Source: Taudactylus pleione (Eukaryota; Chordata; Amphibia; Anura; Myobatrachidae). From it: DNA of 64,000 bases. The stretch lies in NCBI GenBank assembly GCA_031769625.1, contig JAUIMM010000739.1:2111501-2175500 (forward strand), given 5' to 3'. Under the pieces are notes generated by a model that was given only the letters and a program-made list of their open reading frames with translations, was not told where the DNA came from and ran no database searches. Numbering within the stretch: position 1 is the first letter of the stretch; each line of letters opens with the position of its first letter. Shown here piece by piece: positions 27,401-40,273 of this stretch. The translations under genes were made by a program, and so were the position numbers.

Positions 27401-30400
27401 ATTCTTATTTCCCATTGGTCAGAGCCTGTATCTCATTATCTGACATCTGTCTCACCAGCTCCATTTCCCATCTATGTGCTCCCCTTCTGTCCCCACACAC
27501 CTCTGTATTCTTTTTTCCCATTGGTCAGAGCCGCTGTATCTCATTATCTGTCATCTGTCTCACCAGCTCCGTTCCTCATCTATGTGCTCCCCTTCTGTAC
27601 CCACACACCCCTGTATTCTTATTTCCCATTGGTCAGTGCCTGTATCTCATTATCTGTCATCTGTCTCACCAGCTCCGTTCCCCATCTATGTGCTCCCCTT
27701 CTGTACCCACACACCTCTGTATTCTTATTTCCCATTGGTCAGAGCCTGTATCTCATTATCTGTCATCTGTCTCACCAGCTCCGTTCCCCATCTATGTGCT
27801 CCCCTTCTGTACCCACACACCTCTGTATTCTTATTTCCCATTGGTCAGAGCCTGTATCTCATTATCTGTCATCTGTCTCACCAGCTCCGTTCCCCATCTA
27901 TGTGCTCCCCTTCTGTACACACACACCTCTGTATTCTTATTTCCCATTGGTCAGAGCCGCGCTGTATCTCATTATCTGTCATCTGTCTCACCAGCTCCGT
28001 TCCCCATCTATGTGCTCCCCTTCTGTACCCACGCACCTCTGTATTCTTATTTCCCATTGGTCAGAGCCTGTATCTCATTATCTGTCATCTGTCTCACCAG
28101 CTCCGTTCCCCATCTATGTGCTCCCCTTCTGTACCCACACACCTCTGTATTCTTATTTCCCATTGGTCAGAGCCGCGCTGTATCTCAGTATCTGTCATCT
28201 GTATCACCAGCTCCGTTCCCCATCTATGTGCTCCCCTTCTGTACCCACACACCTCTGTATTCTTATTTCCCATTTGTCAGAGCCTGTATCTCATTATCTT
28301 TCATCTGTCTCACCTGCTCCGTTCCCCATCTATGTGCTCCCCTTCTGTACCCACACACCTCTGTATTCTTATTTCCCATTGGTCAGAGCCGCGCTGTATC
28401 TCATTATCTGTCATCTGTCTCACCAGCTCTGTTCCCCATCTATGTGCTCCCCTTCTGTACCCACACAACTCTGTATTCTTATTTCCCATTGGTCAGAGCC
28501 TCTATCTCATTATCTGTCATCTGTCTCACCAGCTCCGTTCCCCATCTATGTGCTCCCCTTCTGTAGCCACACACCTCTGTATTCTTATTTCCCATTGTTC
28601 AGAGCCTGTATCTCATTATCTGTCATCTGTCTCACCAGCTCCGTTCCCCATCTATGTGCTCCCCTTCTGTACCCACACACCTCTGTATTCTTATTTCCCA
28701 TTGGTCAGAGCTGCGCTGTATCTCATTATCTGTCATCTGTCTCACCAGCTCCGTTCCCCATCTATGTGCTCCCCTTCTGTACACACACACCGCTGTATTC
28801 TTGTTTCCCATTGGTCAGAGCCGCTGTATCTCATTATCTGTCATCTGTCTCACCAGCTCCGTTCCTCATCTATGTGCTCCCCTTCTGTACACACACACCT
28901 CTGTATTCTTATTTCCCATTGGTCAGAGCCTGTATCTCATTATCTGTCATCTGTGTCACCAGCACCGTTCCCCATCTTTGTGCTCCCCTTCTGTCCCCAC
29001 ACACCTCTGTATTCTTATTTCCCAGTGGTCAGAGCCTGTATCTCATTATCTGTCATCTGTCTCACCAGCTCCATTCCCCATTTGTGTGCTCCCCTTCTGT
29101 CCCCACACACCTCTATATTCTTATTTCCCATTGGTCAGAGCTGCTGTATCTCATTATCTGTCATCTGTCTCACCAGCTCCGTTCCTCATCTATGTGCTCC
29201 CCTTCTGTACCCACACACCCCTGTATTCTTATTTCCCATTGGTCAGAGCCTGTATCTCATTATCTGTCATCTGTCTCACCAGCTCCGTTCCTCATCTATG
29301 TGCTCCCCTTCTGTACCCACACACCTCTGTATTCTTATTTCCCATTGGTCAGAGCCGCGCTGTATCTTAGTATCTGTCATCTGTCTCACCAGCTCCGTTC
29401 CCCATCTATGTGCTCCCCTTCTGTACCCACACACCTCTGTATTCTTATTTCCCATTGGTCAGAGCCTGTATCTCATTATCTGTCATCTGTCTCACCAGCT
29501 CCGTTCCCCATCTATGTGCTCCCGTTCTGTACACACACCTCTTTATTCTTGTTTCCCATTGGTCAGAGCCGCTGTATCTCATTATCTGTCATCTGTCTCA
29601 CCAGCTCCGTTCCTCATCTATGTGCTCCCCTTCTTTACACACACACCTCTGTATTCTTATTTCCCATTGGTCAGAGCCGCGCTGTATCTCATTATCTGTC
29701 ATCTGTCTCACCAGCTCCGTTCCCCATCTATGTGCTCCCCTTCTGTACACACACACCGCTGTATTCTTGTTTCCCATTGGTCAGAGCCGCTGTATCTCAT
29801 TATCTGTCATCTGTCTCACCAGCTCCGTTCCCCATCTATGTGCTCCCCTTCTGTACACACACACCGCTGTATTCTTGTTTCCCATTGGTCAGAGCCGCTG
29901 TATCTCATTATCTGTCATCTGTCTCACCAGCTCCGTTCCTCATCTATGTGCTCCCCTTCTGTACCCACACACCTCTGTATTCTTATTTCCCATTGGTCAG
30001 AGCCTGTATCTCATTATCTGTCATCTGTCTCACCAGCTCCGTTCCCCATCTATGTGCTCCCCTTCTGTACCCACACACCTCTGTATTCTTATTTCCCATT
30101 GGTCAGAGCCTGTATCTCATTATCTATCATCTGTCTCACCAGCTCCGTTCCCCATCTATGTGCTCCCCTTCTGTACCCACACACCTCTGTATTCTTATTT
30201 CCCATTGGTCAGAGCCTGTATCTCATTATCTGTCATCTGTCTCACCAGCTCCGTTCCCCATCTATGTGCTCCCCTTCTGTACCCACACACCTCTGTATTC
30301 TTATTTCCCATTGGTCAGAGCCTGTATCTCATTATCTATCATCTGTCTCACCAGCTCCGTTCCCCATCTATGTGCTCCCCTTCTGTACCCACACATCTCT

Positions 30401-33400
30401 GAATTCTTATTTCCCATTGGTCAGAGCCTGTATCTCATTATCTGTCATCTGTCTCACCAGCTCCGTTCCCCATCTATGTGCTCCCCTTCTGTACACACAC
30501 ACCTCTGTATTCTTATTTCCCATTGGTCAGAGCCGTGCTGTATCTCATTATCTGTCATCTGTCTCACCAGCTCCGTTCCCCATCTAAGTGCTCCCCTTCT
30601 GTACCCACGCACCTCTGTATTCTTATTTCCCATTGGTCAGAGCCGCGCTGTATCTCAGTATCTGTCATCTGTATCACCAGCTCCGTTCCCCATCTATGTG
30701 CTCCCCTTCTGTACCAACACACCTCTGTATTCTTATTTCCCATTGGTCAGAGCCTGTATCTCATTATCTGTCATCTGTCTCACCAGCTCCGTTCCCCATC
30801 TATGTGCTCCCCTTCTGTACACACACACACCTCTGTATTCTTGTTTCCCATTGGTCAGAGCCGCTGTATCCGATTATCTGTCATCTGTCTCACCAGCTCC
30901 GTTCCTCATCTATGTGCTCCCCTTCTGTACACACACACCTCTGTATTCTTATTTCCCATTGTTCAGAGCCTGTATCTCATTATCTGTCACCTGTCTCACC
31001 AGCTCCATTCCCCATTTGTGTGCTCCCCTTCTGTCCCCACACACCTCTATATTCTTATTTCCCATTGGTCAGAGCTGCTGTATCTCATTATCTGTCATCT
31101 GTCTCACCAGCTCCGTTCCTCATCTATGTGCTCCCCTTCTGTACCCACACACCCCTGTATTCTTATTTCCCATTGGTCAGAGCCTGTATCTCATTATCTG
31201 TCATCTGTCTCACCAGCTCCGTTCCCCATCTAGGTGCTCCCCTTCTGTACCCACACACCTCTGTATTCTTATTTCCCATTGGTCAGAGCCTGTATCTCAT
31301 TATCTGTCATCTGTCTCACCAGCTCCGTTCCCCATCTATGTGCTCCCCTTCTGTAGCCACCCACCTCTGTATTCTTATTTCCCATTGGTCAGAGCCTGTA
31401 TCTCATTATCTGTCATCTGTCTCACCAGCTCTGCTCCCCATCTATGTGCTCCCCTTCTGTACCCACACACCTCTGTATTCTTATTTCCCATTGGTCAGAG
31501 CCGCGCTGTATCTCAGTATCTGTCATCTGTCTCACCAGCTCCGTTCCCCTTCTGTACACACACACCTCTGTATTCTTATTTCCCATTGGTCAGAGCCTGT
31601 ATCTCATTATCTGTCATCTGTCTCACCAGCTCCATTTCCCATCTATGTGCTCCCCTTCTGTCCCCACACACCTCTGTATTCTTTTTTCCCATTGGTCAGA
31701 GCCGCTGTATCTCATTATCTGTCATCTGTCTCACCAGCTCCGTTCCTCATCTATGTGCTCCCCTTCTGTACCCACACACCCCTGTATTCTTATTTCCCAT
31801 TGGTCAGTGCCTGTATCTCATTATCTGTCATCTGTCTCACCAGCTCCGTTCCCCATCTATGTGCTCCCCTTCTGTACCCACACACCTCTGTATTCTTATT
31901 TCCCATTGGTCAGAGCCTGTATCTCATTATCTGTCATCTGTCTCACCAGCTCCGTTCCCCATCTATGTGCTCCCCTTCTGTACCCACACACCTCTGTATT
32001 CTTATTTCCCATTGGTCAGAGCCTGTATCTCATTATCTGTCATCTGTCTCACCAGCTCCGTTCCCCATCTATGTGCTCCCCTTCTGTACACACACACCTC
32101 TGTATTCTTATTTCCCATTGGTCAGAGCCGCGCTGTATCTCATTATCTGTCATCTGTCTCACCAGCTCCGTTCCCCATCTATGTGCTCCCCTTCTGTACC
32201 CACGCACCTCTGTATTCTTATTTCCCATTGGTCAGAGCCTGTATCTCATTATCTGTCATCTGTCTCACCAGCTCCGTTCCCCATCTATGTGCTCCCCTTC
32301 TGTACCCACACACCTCTGTATTCTTATTTCCCATTGGTCAGAGCCGCGCTGTATCTCAGTATCTGTCATCTGTATCACCAGCTCCGTTCCCCATCTATGT
32401 GCTCCCCTTCTGTACCCACACACCTCTGTATTCTTATTTCCCATTTGTCAGAGCCTGTATCTCATTATCTTTCATCTGTCTCACCTGCTCCGTTCCCCAT
32501 CTATGTGCTCCCCTTCTGTACCCACACACCTCTGTATTCTTATTTCCCATTGGTCAGAGCCGCGCTGTATCTCATTATCTGTCATCTGTCTCACCAGCTC
32601 TGTTCCCCATCTATGTGCTCCCCTTCTGTACCCACACAACTCTGTATTCTTATTTCCCATTGGTCAGAGCCTCTATCTCATTATCTGTCATCTGTCTCAC
32701 CAGCTCCGTTCCCCATCTATGTGCTCCCCTTCTGTAGCCACACACCTCTGTATTCTTATTTCCCATTGTTCAGAGCCTGTATCTCATTATCTGTCATCTG
32801 TCTCACCAGCTCCGTTCCCCATCTATGTGCTCCCCTTCTGTACCCACACACCTCTGTATTCTTATTTCCCATTGTTCAGAGCCTGTATCTCATTATCTGT
32901 CATCTGTCTCACCAGCTCCGTTCCCCATCTATGTGCTCCCCTTCTGTACCCACACACCTCTGTATTCTTATTTCCCATTGGTCAGAGCTGCGCTGTATCT
33001 CATTATCTGTCATCTGTCTCACCAGCTCCGTTCCCCATCTATGTGCTCCCCTTCTGTACACACACACCGCTGTATTCTTGTTTCCCATTGGTCAGAGCCG
33101 CTGTATCTCATTATCTGTCATCTGTCTCACCAGCTCCGTTCCTCATCTATGTGCTCCCCTTCTGTACACACACACCTCTGTATTCTTATTTCCCATTGGT
33201 CAGAGCCTGTATCTCATTATCTGTCATCTGTGTCACCAGCACCGTTCCCCATCTTTGTGCTCCCCTTCTGTCCCCACACACCTCTGTATTCTTATTTCCC
33301 AGTGGTCAGAGCCTGTATCTCATTATCTGTCATCTGTCTCACCAGCTCCATTCCCCATTTGTGTGCTCCCCTTCTGTCCCCACACACCTCTATATTCTTA

Positions 33401-36400
33401 TTTCCCATTGGTCAGAGCTGCTGTATCTCATTATCTGTCATCTGTCTCACCAGCTCCGTTCCTCATCTATGTGCTCCCCTTCTGTACCCACACACCCCTG
33501 TATTCTTATTTCCCATTGGTCAGAGCCTGTATCTCATTATCTGTCATCTGTCTCACCAGCTCCGTTCCTCATCTATGTGCTCCCCTTCTGTACCCACACA
33601 CCTCTGTATTCTTATTTCCCATTGGTCAGAGCCGCGCTGTATCTTAGTATCTGTCATCTGTCTCACCAGCTCCGTTCCCCATCTATGTGCTCCCCTTCTG
33701 TACCCACACACCTCTGTATTCTTATTTCCCATTGGTCAGAGCCTGTATCTCATTATCTGTCATCTGTCTCACCAGCTCCGTTCCCCATCTATGTGCTCCC
33801 GTTCTGTACACACACCTCTTTATTCTTGTTTCCCATTGGTCAGAGCCGCTGTATCTCATTATCTGTCATCTGTCTCACCAGCTCCGTTCCTCATCTATGT
33901 GCTCCCCTTCTTTACACACACACCTCTGTATTCTTATTTCCCATTGGTCAGAGCCGCGCTGTATCTCATTATCTGTCATCTGTCTCACCAGCTCCGTTCC
34001 CCATCTATGTGCTCCCCTTCTGTACACACACCTCTGTATTCTTGTTTCCCATTGGTCAGAGCCGCTGTATCTCATTATCTGTCATCTGTCTCACCAGCTC
34101 CATTCCCCATCTATGTGCTCCCCTTCTGTACACACACACCTCTGTATTCTTATTTCCCATTGGTCAGAGCCTGTATCTCATTATCTGTCATCTGTCTCAC
34201 CAGCTCCATTTCCCATCTATGTGCTCCCCTTCTGTCCCCACACACCTCTGTATTCTTTTTTCCCATTGGTCAGAGCCGCTGTATCTCATTATCTGTCATC
34301 TGTCTCACCAGCTCCGTTCCTCATCTATGTGCTCCCCTTCTGTACCCACACACCCCTGTATTCTTATTTCCCATTGGTCAGTGCCTGTATCTCATTATCT
34401 GTCATCTGTCTCACCAGCTCCGTTCCCAATCTATGTGCTCCCCTTCTGTACCCACACACCTCTGTATTCTTATTTCCCATTGGTCAGAGCCTGTATCTCA
34501 TTATCTGTCATCTGTCTCACCAGCTACGTTCCCCATCTATGTGCTCCCCTTCTGTACCCACACACCTCTGTATTCTTATTTCCCATTGGTCAGAGCCTGT
34601 ATCTCATTATCTATCATCTGTCTCACCAGCTCCGTTCCCCATCTATGTGCTCCCCTTCTGTACCCACACATCTCTGAATTCTTATTTCCCATTGGTCAGA
34701 GCCTGTATCTCATTATCTGTCATCTGTCTCACCAGCTCCGTTCCCCATCTATGTGCTCCCCTTCTGTACACACACACCTCTGTATTCTTATTTCCCATTG
34801 GTCAGAGCCGCGCTGTATCTCATTATCTGTCATCTGTCTCACCAGCGCCGTTCCCCATCTATGTGCTCCCCTTCTGTACCCACGCACCTCTGTATTCTTA
34901 TTTCCCATTGGTCAGAGCCTGTATCTCATTATCTGTCATCTGTCTCACCAGCTCCGTTCCCCATCTATGTGCTCCCCTTCTGTACCCACACACCTCTGTA
35001 TTCTTATTTCCCATTGGTCAGAGCCTGTATCTCATCTGTCATCTGTCTCACCAGCTCCGTTCCCCATCTATGTGCTCCCCTTCTGTAGCCACACACCTCT
35101 GTATTCTTATTTCCCATTGTTCAGAGCCTGTATCTCATTATCTGTCATCTGTCTCACCAGCTCCGTTCCCCATCTATGTGCTCCCCTTCTGTACCCACAC
35201 ACCTCTGTATTCTTATTTCCCATTGGTCAGAGCCTGTATCTCATTATCTGTCATCTGTCTCACCAGCTCCGTTCCCCATCTATGTGCTCCCCTTCTGTAC
35301 CCACACACCTCTGTATTCTTATTTCCCATTGGTCAGAGCTGCGCTGTATCTCATTATCTGTCATCTGTCTCACCAGCTCCGTTCCCCATCTATGTGCTCC
35401 CCTTCTGTACACACACACCGCTATATTCTTGTTTCCCATTGGTCAGAGCCGCTGTATCTCATTATCTGTCATCTGTCTCACCAGCTCCGTTCCTCATCTA
35501 TGTGCTCCCCTTCTGTACACACACACCTCTGTATTCTTATTTCCCATTGGTCAGAGCCTGTATCTCATTATCTGTCATCTGTGTCACCAGCACCGTTCCC
35601 CATCTTTGTGCTCCCCTTCTGTCCCCACACACCTCTGTATTCTTATTTCCCAGTGGTCAGAGCCGCTGTATCTCATTATCTGTCATCTGTCTCACCAGCT
35701 CCGTTCCTCATCTATGTGCTCCCCTTCTGTACCCACACACCCCTGTATTCTTATTTCCATTTGGTCAGAGCCTGTATCTCATTATCTGTCATCTGTCTCA
35801 CCAGCTCCGTTCCCCATCTATGTGCTCCCCTTCTGTCCCCACACACCTCTCTATTCTTATTTCCCATTGGTCAAAGCCGCGCTGTATCTCATTATCTGTC
35901 ATCTGTCTCACCAGCTCCGTTCCCCATCTATGTGCTCCCCTTCTGTACCCACGCACCTCTGTATTCTTATTTCCCATTGGTCAGAGCCTGTATCTCATTA
36001 TCTGTCATCTGTCTCACCAGCTCCGTTCCCCATCTATGTGCTCCCCTTCTGTACCCACACACCTCTGTATTCTTATTTCCCATTGGTCAGAGCCTGTATC
36101 TCATTATCTGTCATCTGTCTCACCAGCTCCGTTCCCCATCTATGTGCTCCCCTTCTGTAGCCACACACCTCTGTATTCTTATTTCCCATTGTTCAGAGCC
36201 TGTATCTCATTATCTGTCATCTGTCTCACCAGCTCCGTTCCCCATCTATGTGCTCCCCTTCTGTACACACACACCTCTGTATTCTTATTTCCCATTGGTC
36301 AGAGCCGCGCTGTATCTCATTATCTGTCATCTGTCTCACCAGCTCCGTTCCCCATCTATGTGCTCCCCTTCTGTACACACACACCTCTGTATTCTTATTT

Positions 36401-36751
36401 CCCATTGGTCAGAGCCTGTATCTCATTATCTGTCATCTGTCTCACCAGCTCCGTTCCCCATCTATGTGCTCCCCTTCTGTACCCACACACCTCTGTATTC
36501 TTATTTCCCATTGGTCAGAGCCTGTATCTCATTATCTGTCATCTGTCTCACCAGCTCCGTTCCCCATCTATGTGCTCCCCTTCTGTAGCCACACACCTCT
36601 GTATTCTTATTTCCCATTGTTCAGAGCCTGTATCTCATTATCTGCCATCTGTCTCACCAGCTCCGTTCCCCATCTATGTGCTCCCCTTCTGTACACACAC
36701 ACCTCTGTATTCTTATTTCCCATTGGTCAGAGCCGCGCTGTATCTCATTAT
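18477..36751 (+). repeat. Higher-order super-unit, copy 2 (about 18.3 kb)
   Basis: This segment repeats copy 1 in order. The offset is 18,476 up to about 29.9 kb and then becomes 18,582, one extra 106-bp monomer near 30.2 kb. It drops to 18,491 after about 34.2 kb, where a 91-bp short monomer present near 15.6 kb is missing. It then drops to 17,847, because a six-monomer block of 644 bp lying between about 16.7 and 17.3 kb is absent. A local 428-bp duplication near 36.25-37.10 kb raises the offset to 18,275. All the steps are whole monomers, as unequal exchange would produce. Confidence 0.88.
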
Positions 36752-39700
36752 CTGTCATCTGTCTCACCAGCTCCGTTCCCCATCTATGTGCTCCCCTTCT
36801 GTACACACACACCTCTGTATTCTTATTTCCCATTGGTCAGAGCCTGTATCTCATTATCTGTCATCTGTCTCACCAGCTCCGTTCCCCATCTATGTGCTCC
36901 CCTTCTGTACCCACACACCTCTGTATTCTTATTTCCCATTGGTCAGAGCCTGTATCTCATTATCTGTCATCTGTCTCACCAGCTCCGTTCCCCATCTATG
37001 TGCTCCCCTTCTGTAGCCACACACCTCTGTATTCTTATTTCCCATTGTTCAGAGTCCGTATCTCATTATCTGTCATCTGTCTCACCAGCTCCGTTCCCCA
37101 TCTATGTGCTCCCCTTCTGTACCCACACAACTCTGTATTCTTATTTCCCATTGGTCAGAGCCTGTATCTCATTATCTGTCATCTGTCTCACCAGCTCCGT
37201 TCCCCATCTATGTGCTCCCCTTCTGTACCCACACACCTCTGTATTCTTATTTCCCATTGGTCAGAGCTGCGCTGTATCTCATTATCTGTCATCTGTCTCA
37301 CCAGCTCCGTTCCCCATCTATGTGCTCCCCTTCTGTACACACACACCTCTGTATTCTTATTTCCCATTGGTCAGAGCCGCGCTGTATCTCATTATCTGTC
37401 ATCTGTCTCACCAGCTCCGTTCCCCATCTATGTGCTCCCCTTCTGTACCCACACACCTCTGTATTCTTATTTCCCATTGGTCAGAGCCTGTATCTCATTA
37501 TCTGTCATCTGTCTCACCAGCTCCGTTCCCCATCTATGTGCTCCCCTTCTGTAGCCACACACCTCTGTATTCTTATTTCCCATTGTTCAGAGCCTGTATC
37601 TCATTATCTGTCATCTGTCTCACCAGCTCCGTTCCCCATCTATGTGCTCCCCTTCTGTACCCACACACCTCTGTATTCTTATTTCCCATTGGTCAGAGCC
37701 TGTATCTCATTATCTGTCATCTGTCTCACCAGCTCCGTTCCCCATCTATGTGCTCCCCTTCTGTACCCACACACCTCTGTATTCTTATTTCCCATTGGTC
37801 AGAGCTGCGCTGTATCTCATTATCTGTCATCTGTCTCACCAGCTCCGTTCCCCATCTATGTGCTCCCCTTCTGTACACACACACCGCTGTATTCTTGTTT
37901 CCCATTGGTCAGAGCCGCTGTATCTCATTATCTGTCATCTGTCTCACCAGCTCCGTTCCCCATCTATGTGCTCCCCTTCTGTACACACACACCTCTGTAT
38001 TCTTATTTCCCATTGGTCAGAGCCGCGCTGTATCTCATTATCTGTCATCTGTCTCACCAGCTCCGTTCCCCATCTATGTGCTCCCCTTCTGTACCCACGC
38101 ACCTCTGTATTCTTATTTCCCATTGGTCAGAGCCTGTATCTCATTATCTGTCATCTGTCTCACCAGCTCCGTTCCCCATCTATGTGCTCCCCTTCTGTAC
38201 CCACACACCTCTGTATTCTTATTTCCCATTGGTCAGAGCTGCGCTGTATCTCATTATCTGTCATCTGTCTCACCAGCTCCGTTCCCCATCTATGTGCTCC
38301 CCTTCTGTACACACACACCGCTGTATTCTTGTTTCCCATTGGTCAGAGCCGCTGTATCTCATTATCTGTCATCTGTCTCACCAGCTCAGTTCCTCATCTA
38401 TGTGCTCCCCTTCTGTACACACACACCTCTGTATTCTTATTTCCCATAGGTCAGAGCCGCGCTGTATCTCATTATCTGTCATCTGTCTCACCAGCTCCGT
38501 TCCCCATCTATGTGCTCCCCTTCTGTACACACACCTCTGTATTCTTGTTTCCCATTGGTCAGAGCCGCTGTATCTCATTATCTGTCATCTGTCTCACCAG
38601 CTCCATTCCCCATCTATGTGCTCCCCTTCTGTACCCACACACCTCTGTATTCTTATTTCCCATTGGTCAGAGCCTGTATCTCATTATCTGTCATCTGTCT
38701 CACCAGCTCCGTTCCCCATCTATGTGCTCCCCTTCTGTACACACACACCTCTGTATTCTTATTTCCCATTGGTCAGAGCCGCGCTGTATCTCATTATCTG
38801 TCATCTGTCTCACCAGCCCCGTTCCCCATCTATGTGCTCCCCTTCTGTACACACACCTCTGTATTCTTGTTTCCCATTGGTCAGAGCCGCTGTATCTCAT
38901 TATCTGTCATCTGTCTCACCAGCTCCATTCCCCATCTATGTGCTCCCCTTCTGTACACACACACCTCTGTATTCTTATTTCCCATTGGTCAGAGCCTGTA
39001 TCTCATTATCTGTCATCTGTCTCACCAGCTCCGTTCCCCTTCTGTACACACACACCTCTGTATTCTTATTTCCCATTGGTCAGAGCCTGTATCTCATTAT
39101 CTGTCATCTGTCTCACCAGCACCATTTCCCATCTATGTGCTCCCCTTCTGTACCCACACACCCCTGTATTCTTATTTCCCATTGGTCAGTGCCTGTATCT
39201 CATTATCTGTCATCTGTCTCACCAGCTCCGTTCCCCATCTATGTGCTCCCCTTCTGTACCCACACACCTCTGTATTCTTATTTCCCATTGGTCAGAGCCT
39301 GTATCTCATTATCTGTCATCTGTCTCACCAGCTCCGTTCCCCATCTATGTGCTCCCCTTCTGTACCCACACACCTCTGTATTCTTATTTCCCATTGGTCA
39401 GAGCCTGTATCTCATTATCTATCATCTGTCTCACCAGCTCCGTTCCCCATCTATGTGCTCCCCTTCTGTACCCACACATCTCTGAATTCTTATTTCCCAT
39501 TGGTCAGAGCCTGTATCTCATTATCTGTCATCTGTCTCACCAGCTCCGTTCCCCATCTATGTGCTCCCCTTCTGTACACACACACCTCTGTATTCTTATT
39601 TCCCATTGGTCAGAGCCGCGCTGTATCTCATTATCTGTCATCTGTCTCACCAGCTCCGTTCCCCATCTATGTGCTCCCCTTCTGTACCCACGCACCTCTG

Positions 39701-40273
39701 TATTCTTATTTCCCATTGGTCAGAGCCTGTATCTCATTATCTGTCATCTGTCTCACCAGCTCCGTTCCCCATCTATGTGCTCCCCTTCTGTACCCACACA
39801 CCTCTGTATTCTTATTTCCCATTGGTCAGAGCCGCGCTGTATCTCAGTATCTGTCATCTGTATCACCAGCTCCGTTCCCCATCTATGTGCTCCCCTTCTG
39901 TACCCACACACCTCTGTATTCTTATTTCCCATTGGTCAGAGCCTGTATCTCATTATCTGTCATCTGTCTCACCAGCTCCGTTCCCCATCTATGTGCTCCC
40001 CTTCTGTAGCCACACACCTCTGTATTCTTATTTCCCATTGTTCAGAGCCTGTATCTCATTATCTGTCATCTGTCTCACCAGCTCCGTTCCCCATCTATGT
40101 GCTCCCCTTCTGTACCCACACACCTCTGTATTCTTATTTCCCATTGGTCAGAGCCTGTATCTCATTATCTGTCATCTGTCTCACCAGCTCCGTTCCCCAT
40201 CTATGTGCTCCCCTTCTGTACCCACACACCTCTGTATTCTTATTTCCCATTGGTCAGAGCTGCGCTGTATCTC
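34180..40273 (+). repeat. 6,094-bp tandem duplication, left copy
   Basis: Positions 34,201, 34,753, 35,176, 36,248, 37,104, 38,378 and 39,561 all have counterparts exactly 6,094 bp to the right. No length change was seen across the copies. The left junction lies inside a monomer: AGCCTGTATCTC just before 34,180 corresponds to AGCTGCGCTGTATCTC just before 40,274. The block includes the end of super-unit copy 2 and the beginning of copy 3, so it is younger than both. Confidence 0.88.

Noticed and set aside
21815..32737. A 3,640-codon open reading (and many others of 500-3,400 codons) on the + strand
   Set aside because: They are translations of the satellite. The monomer has no stop in any frame, unit lengths of 106, 108 and 110 bp mix frames freely, and the readings end wherever one TAG-bearing monomer happens to be in frame.
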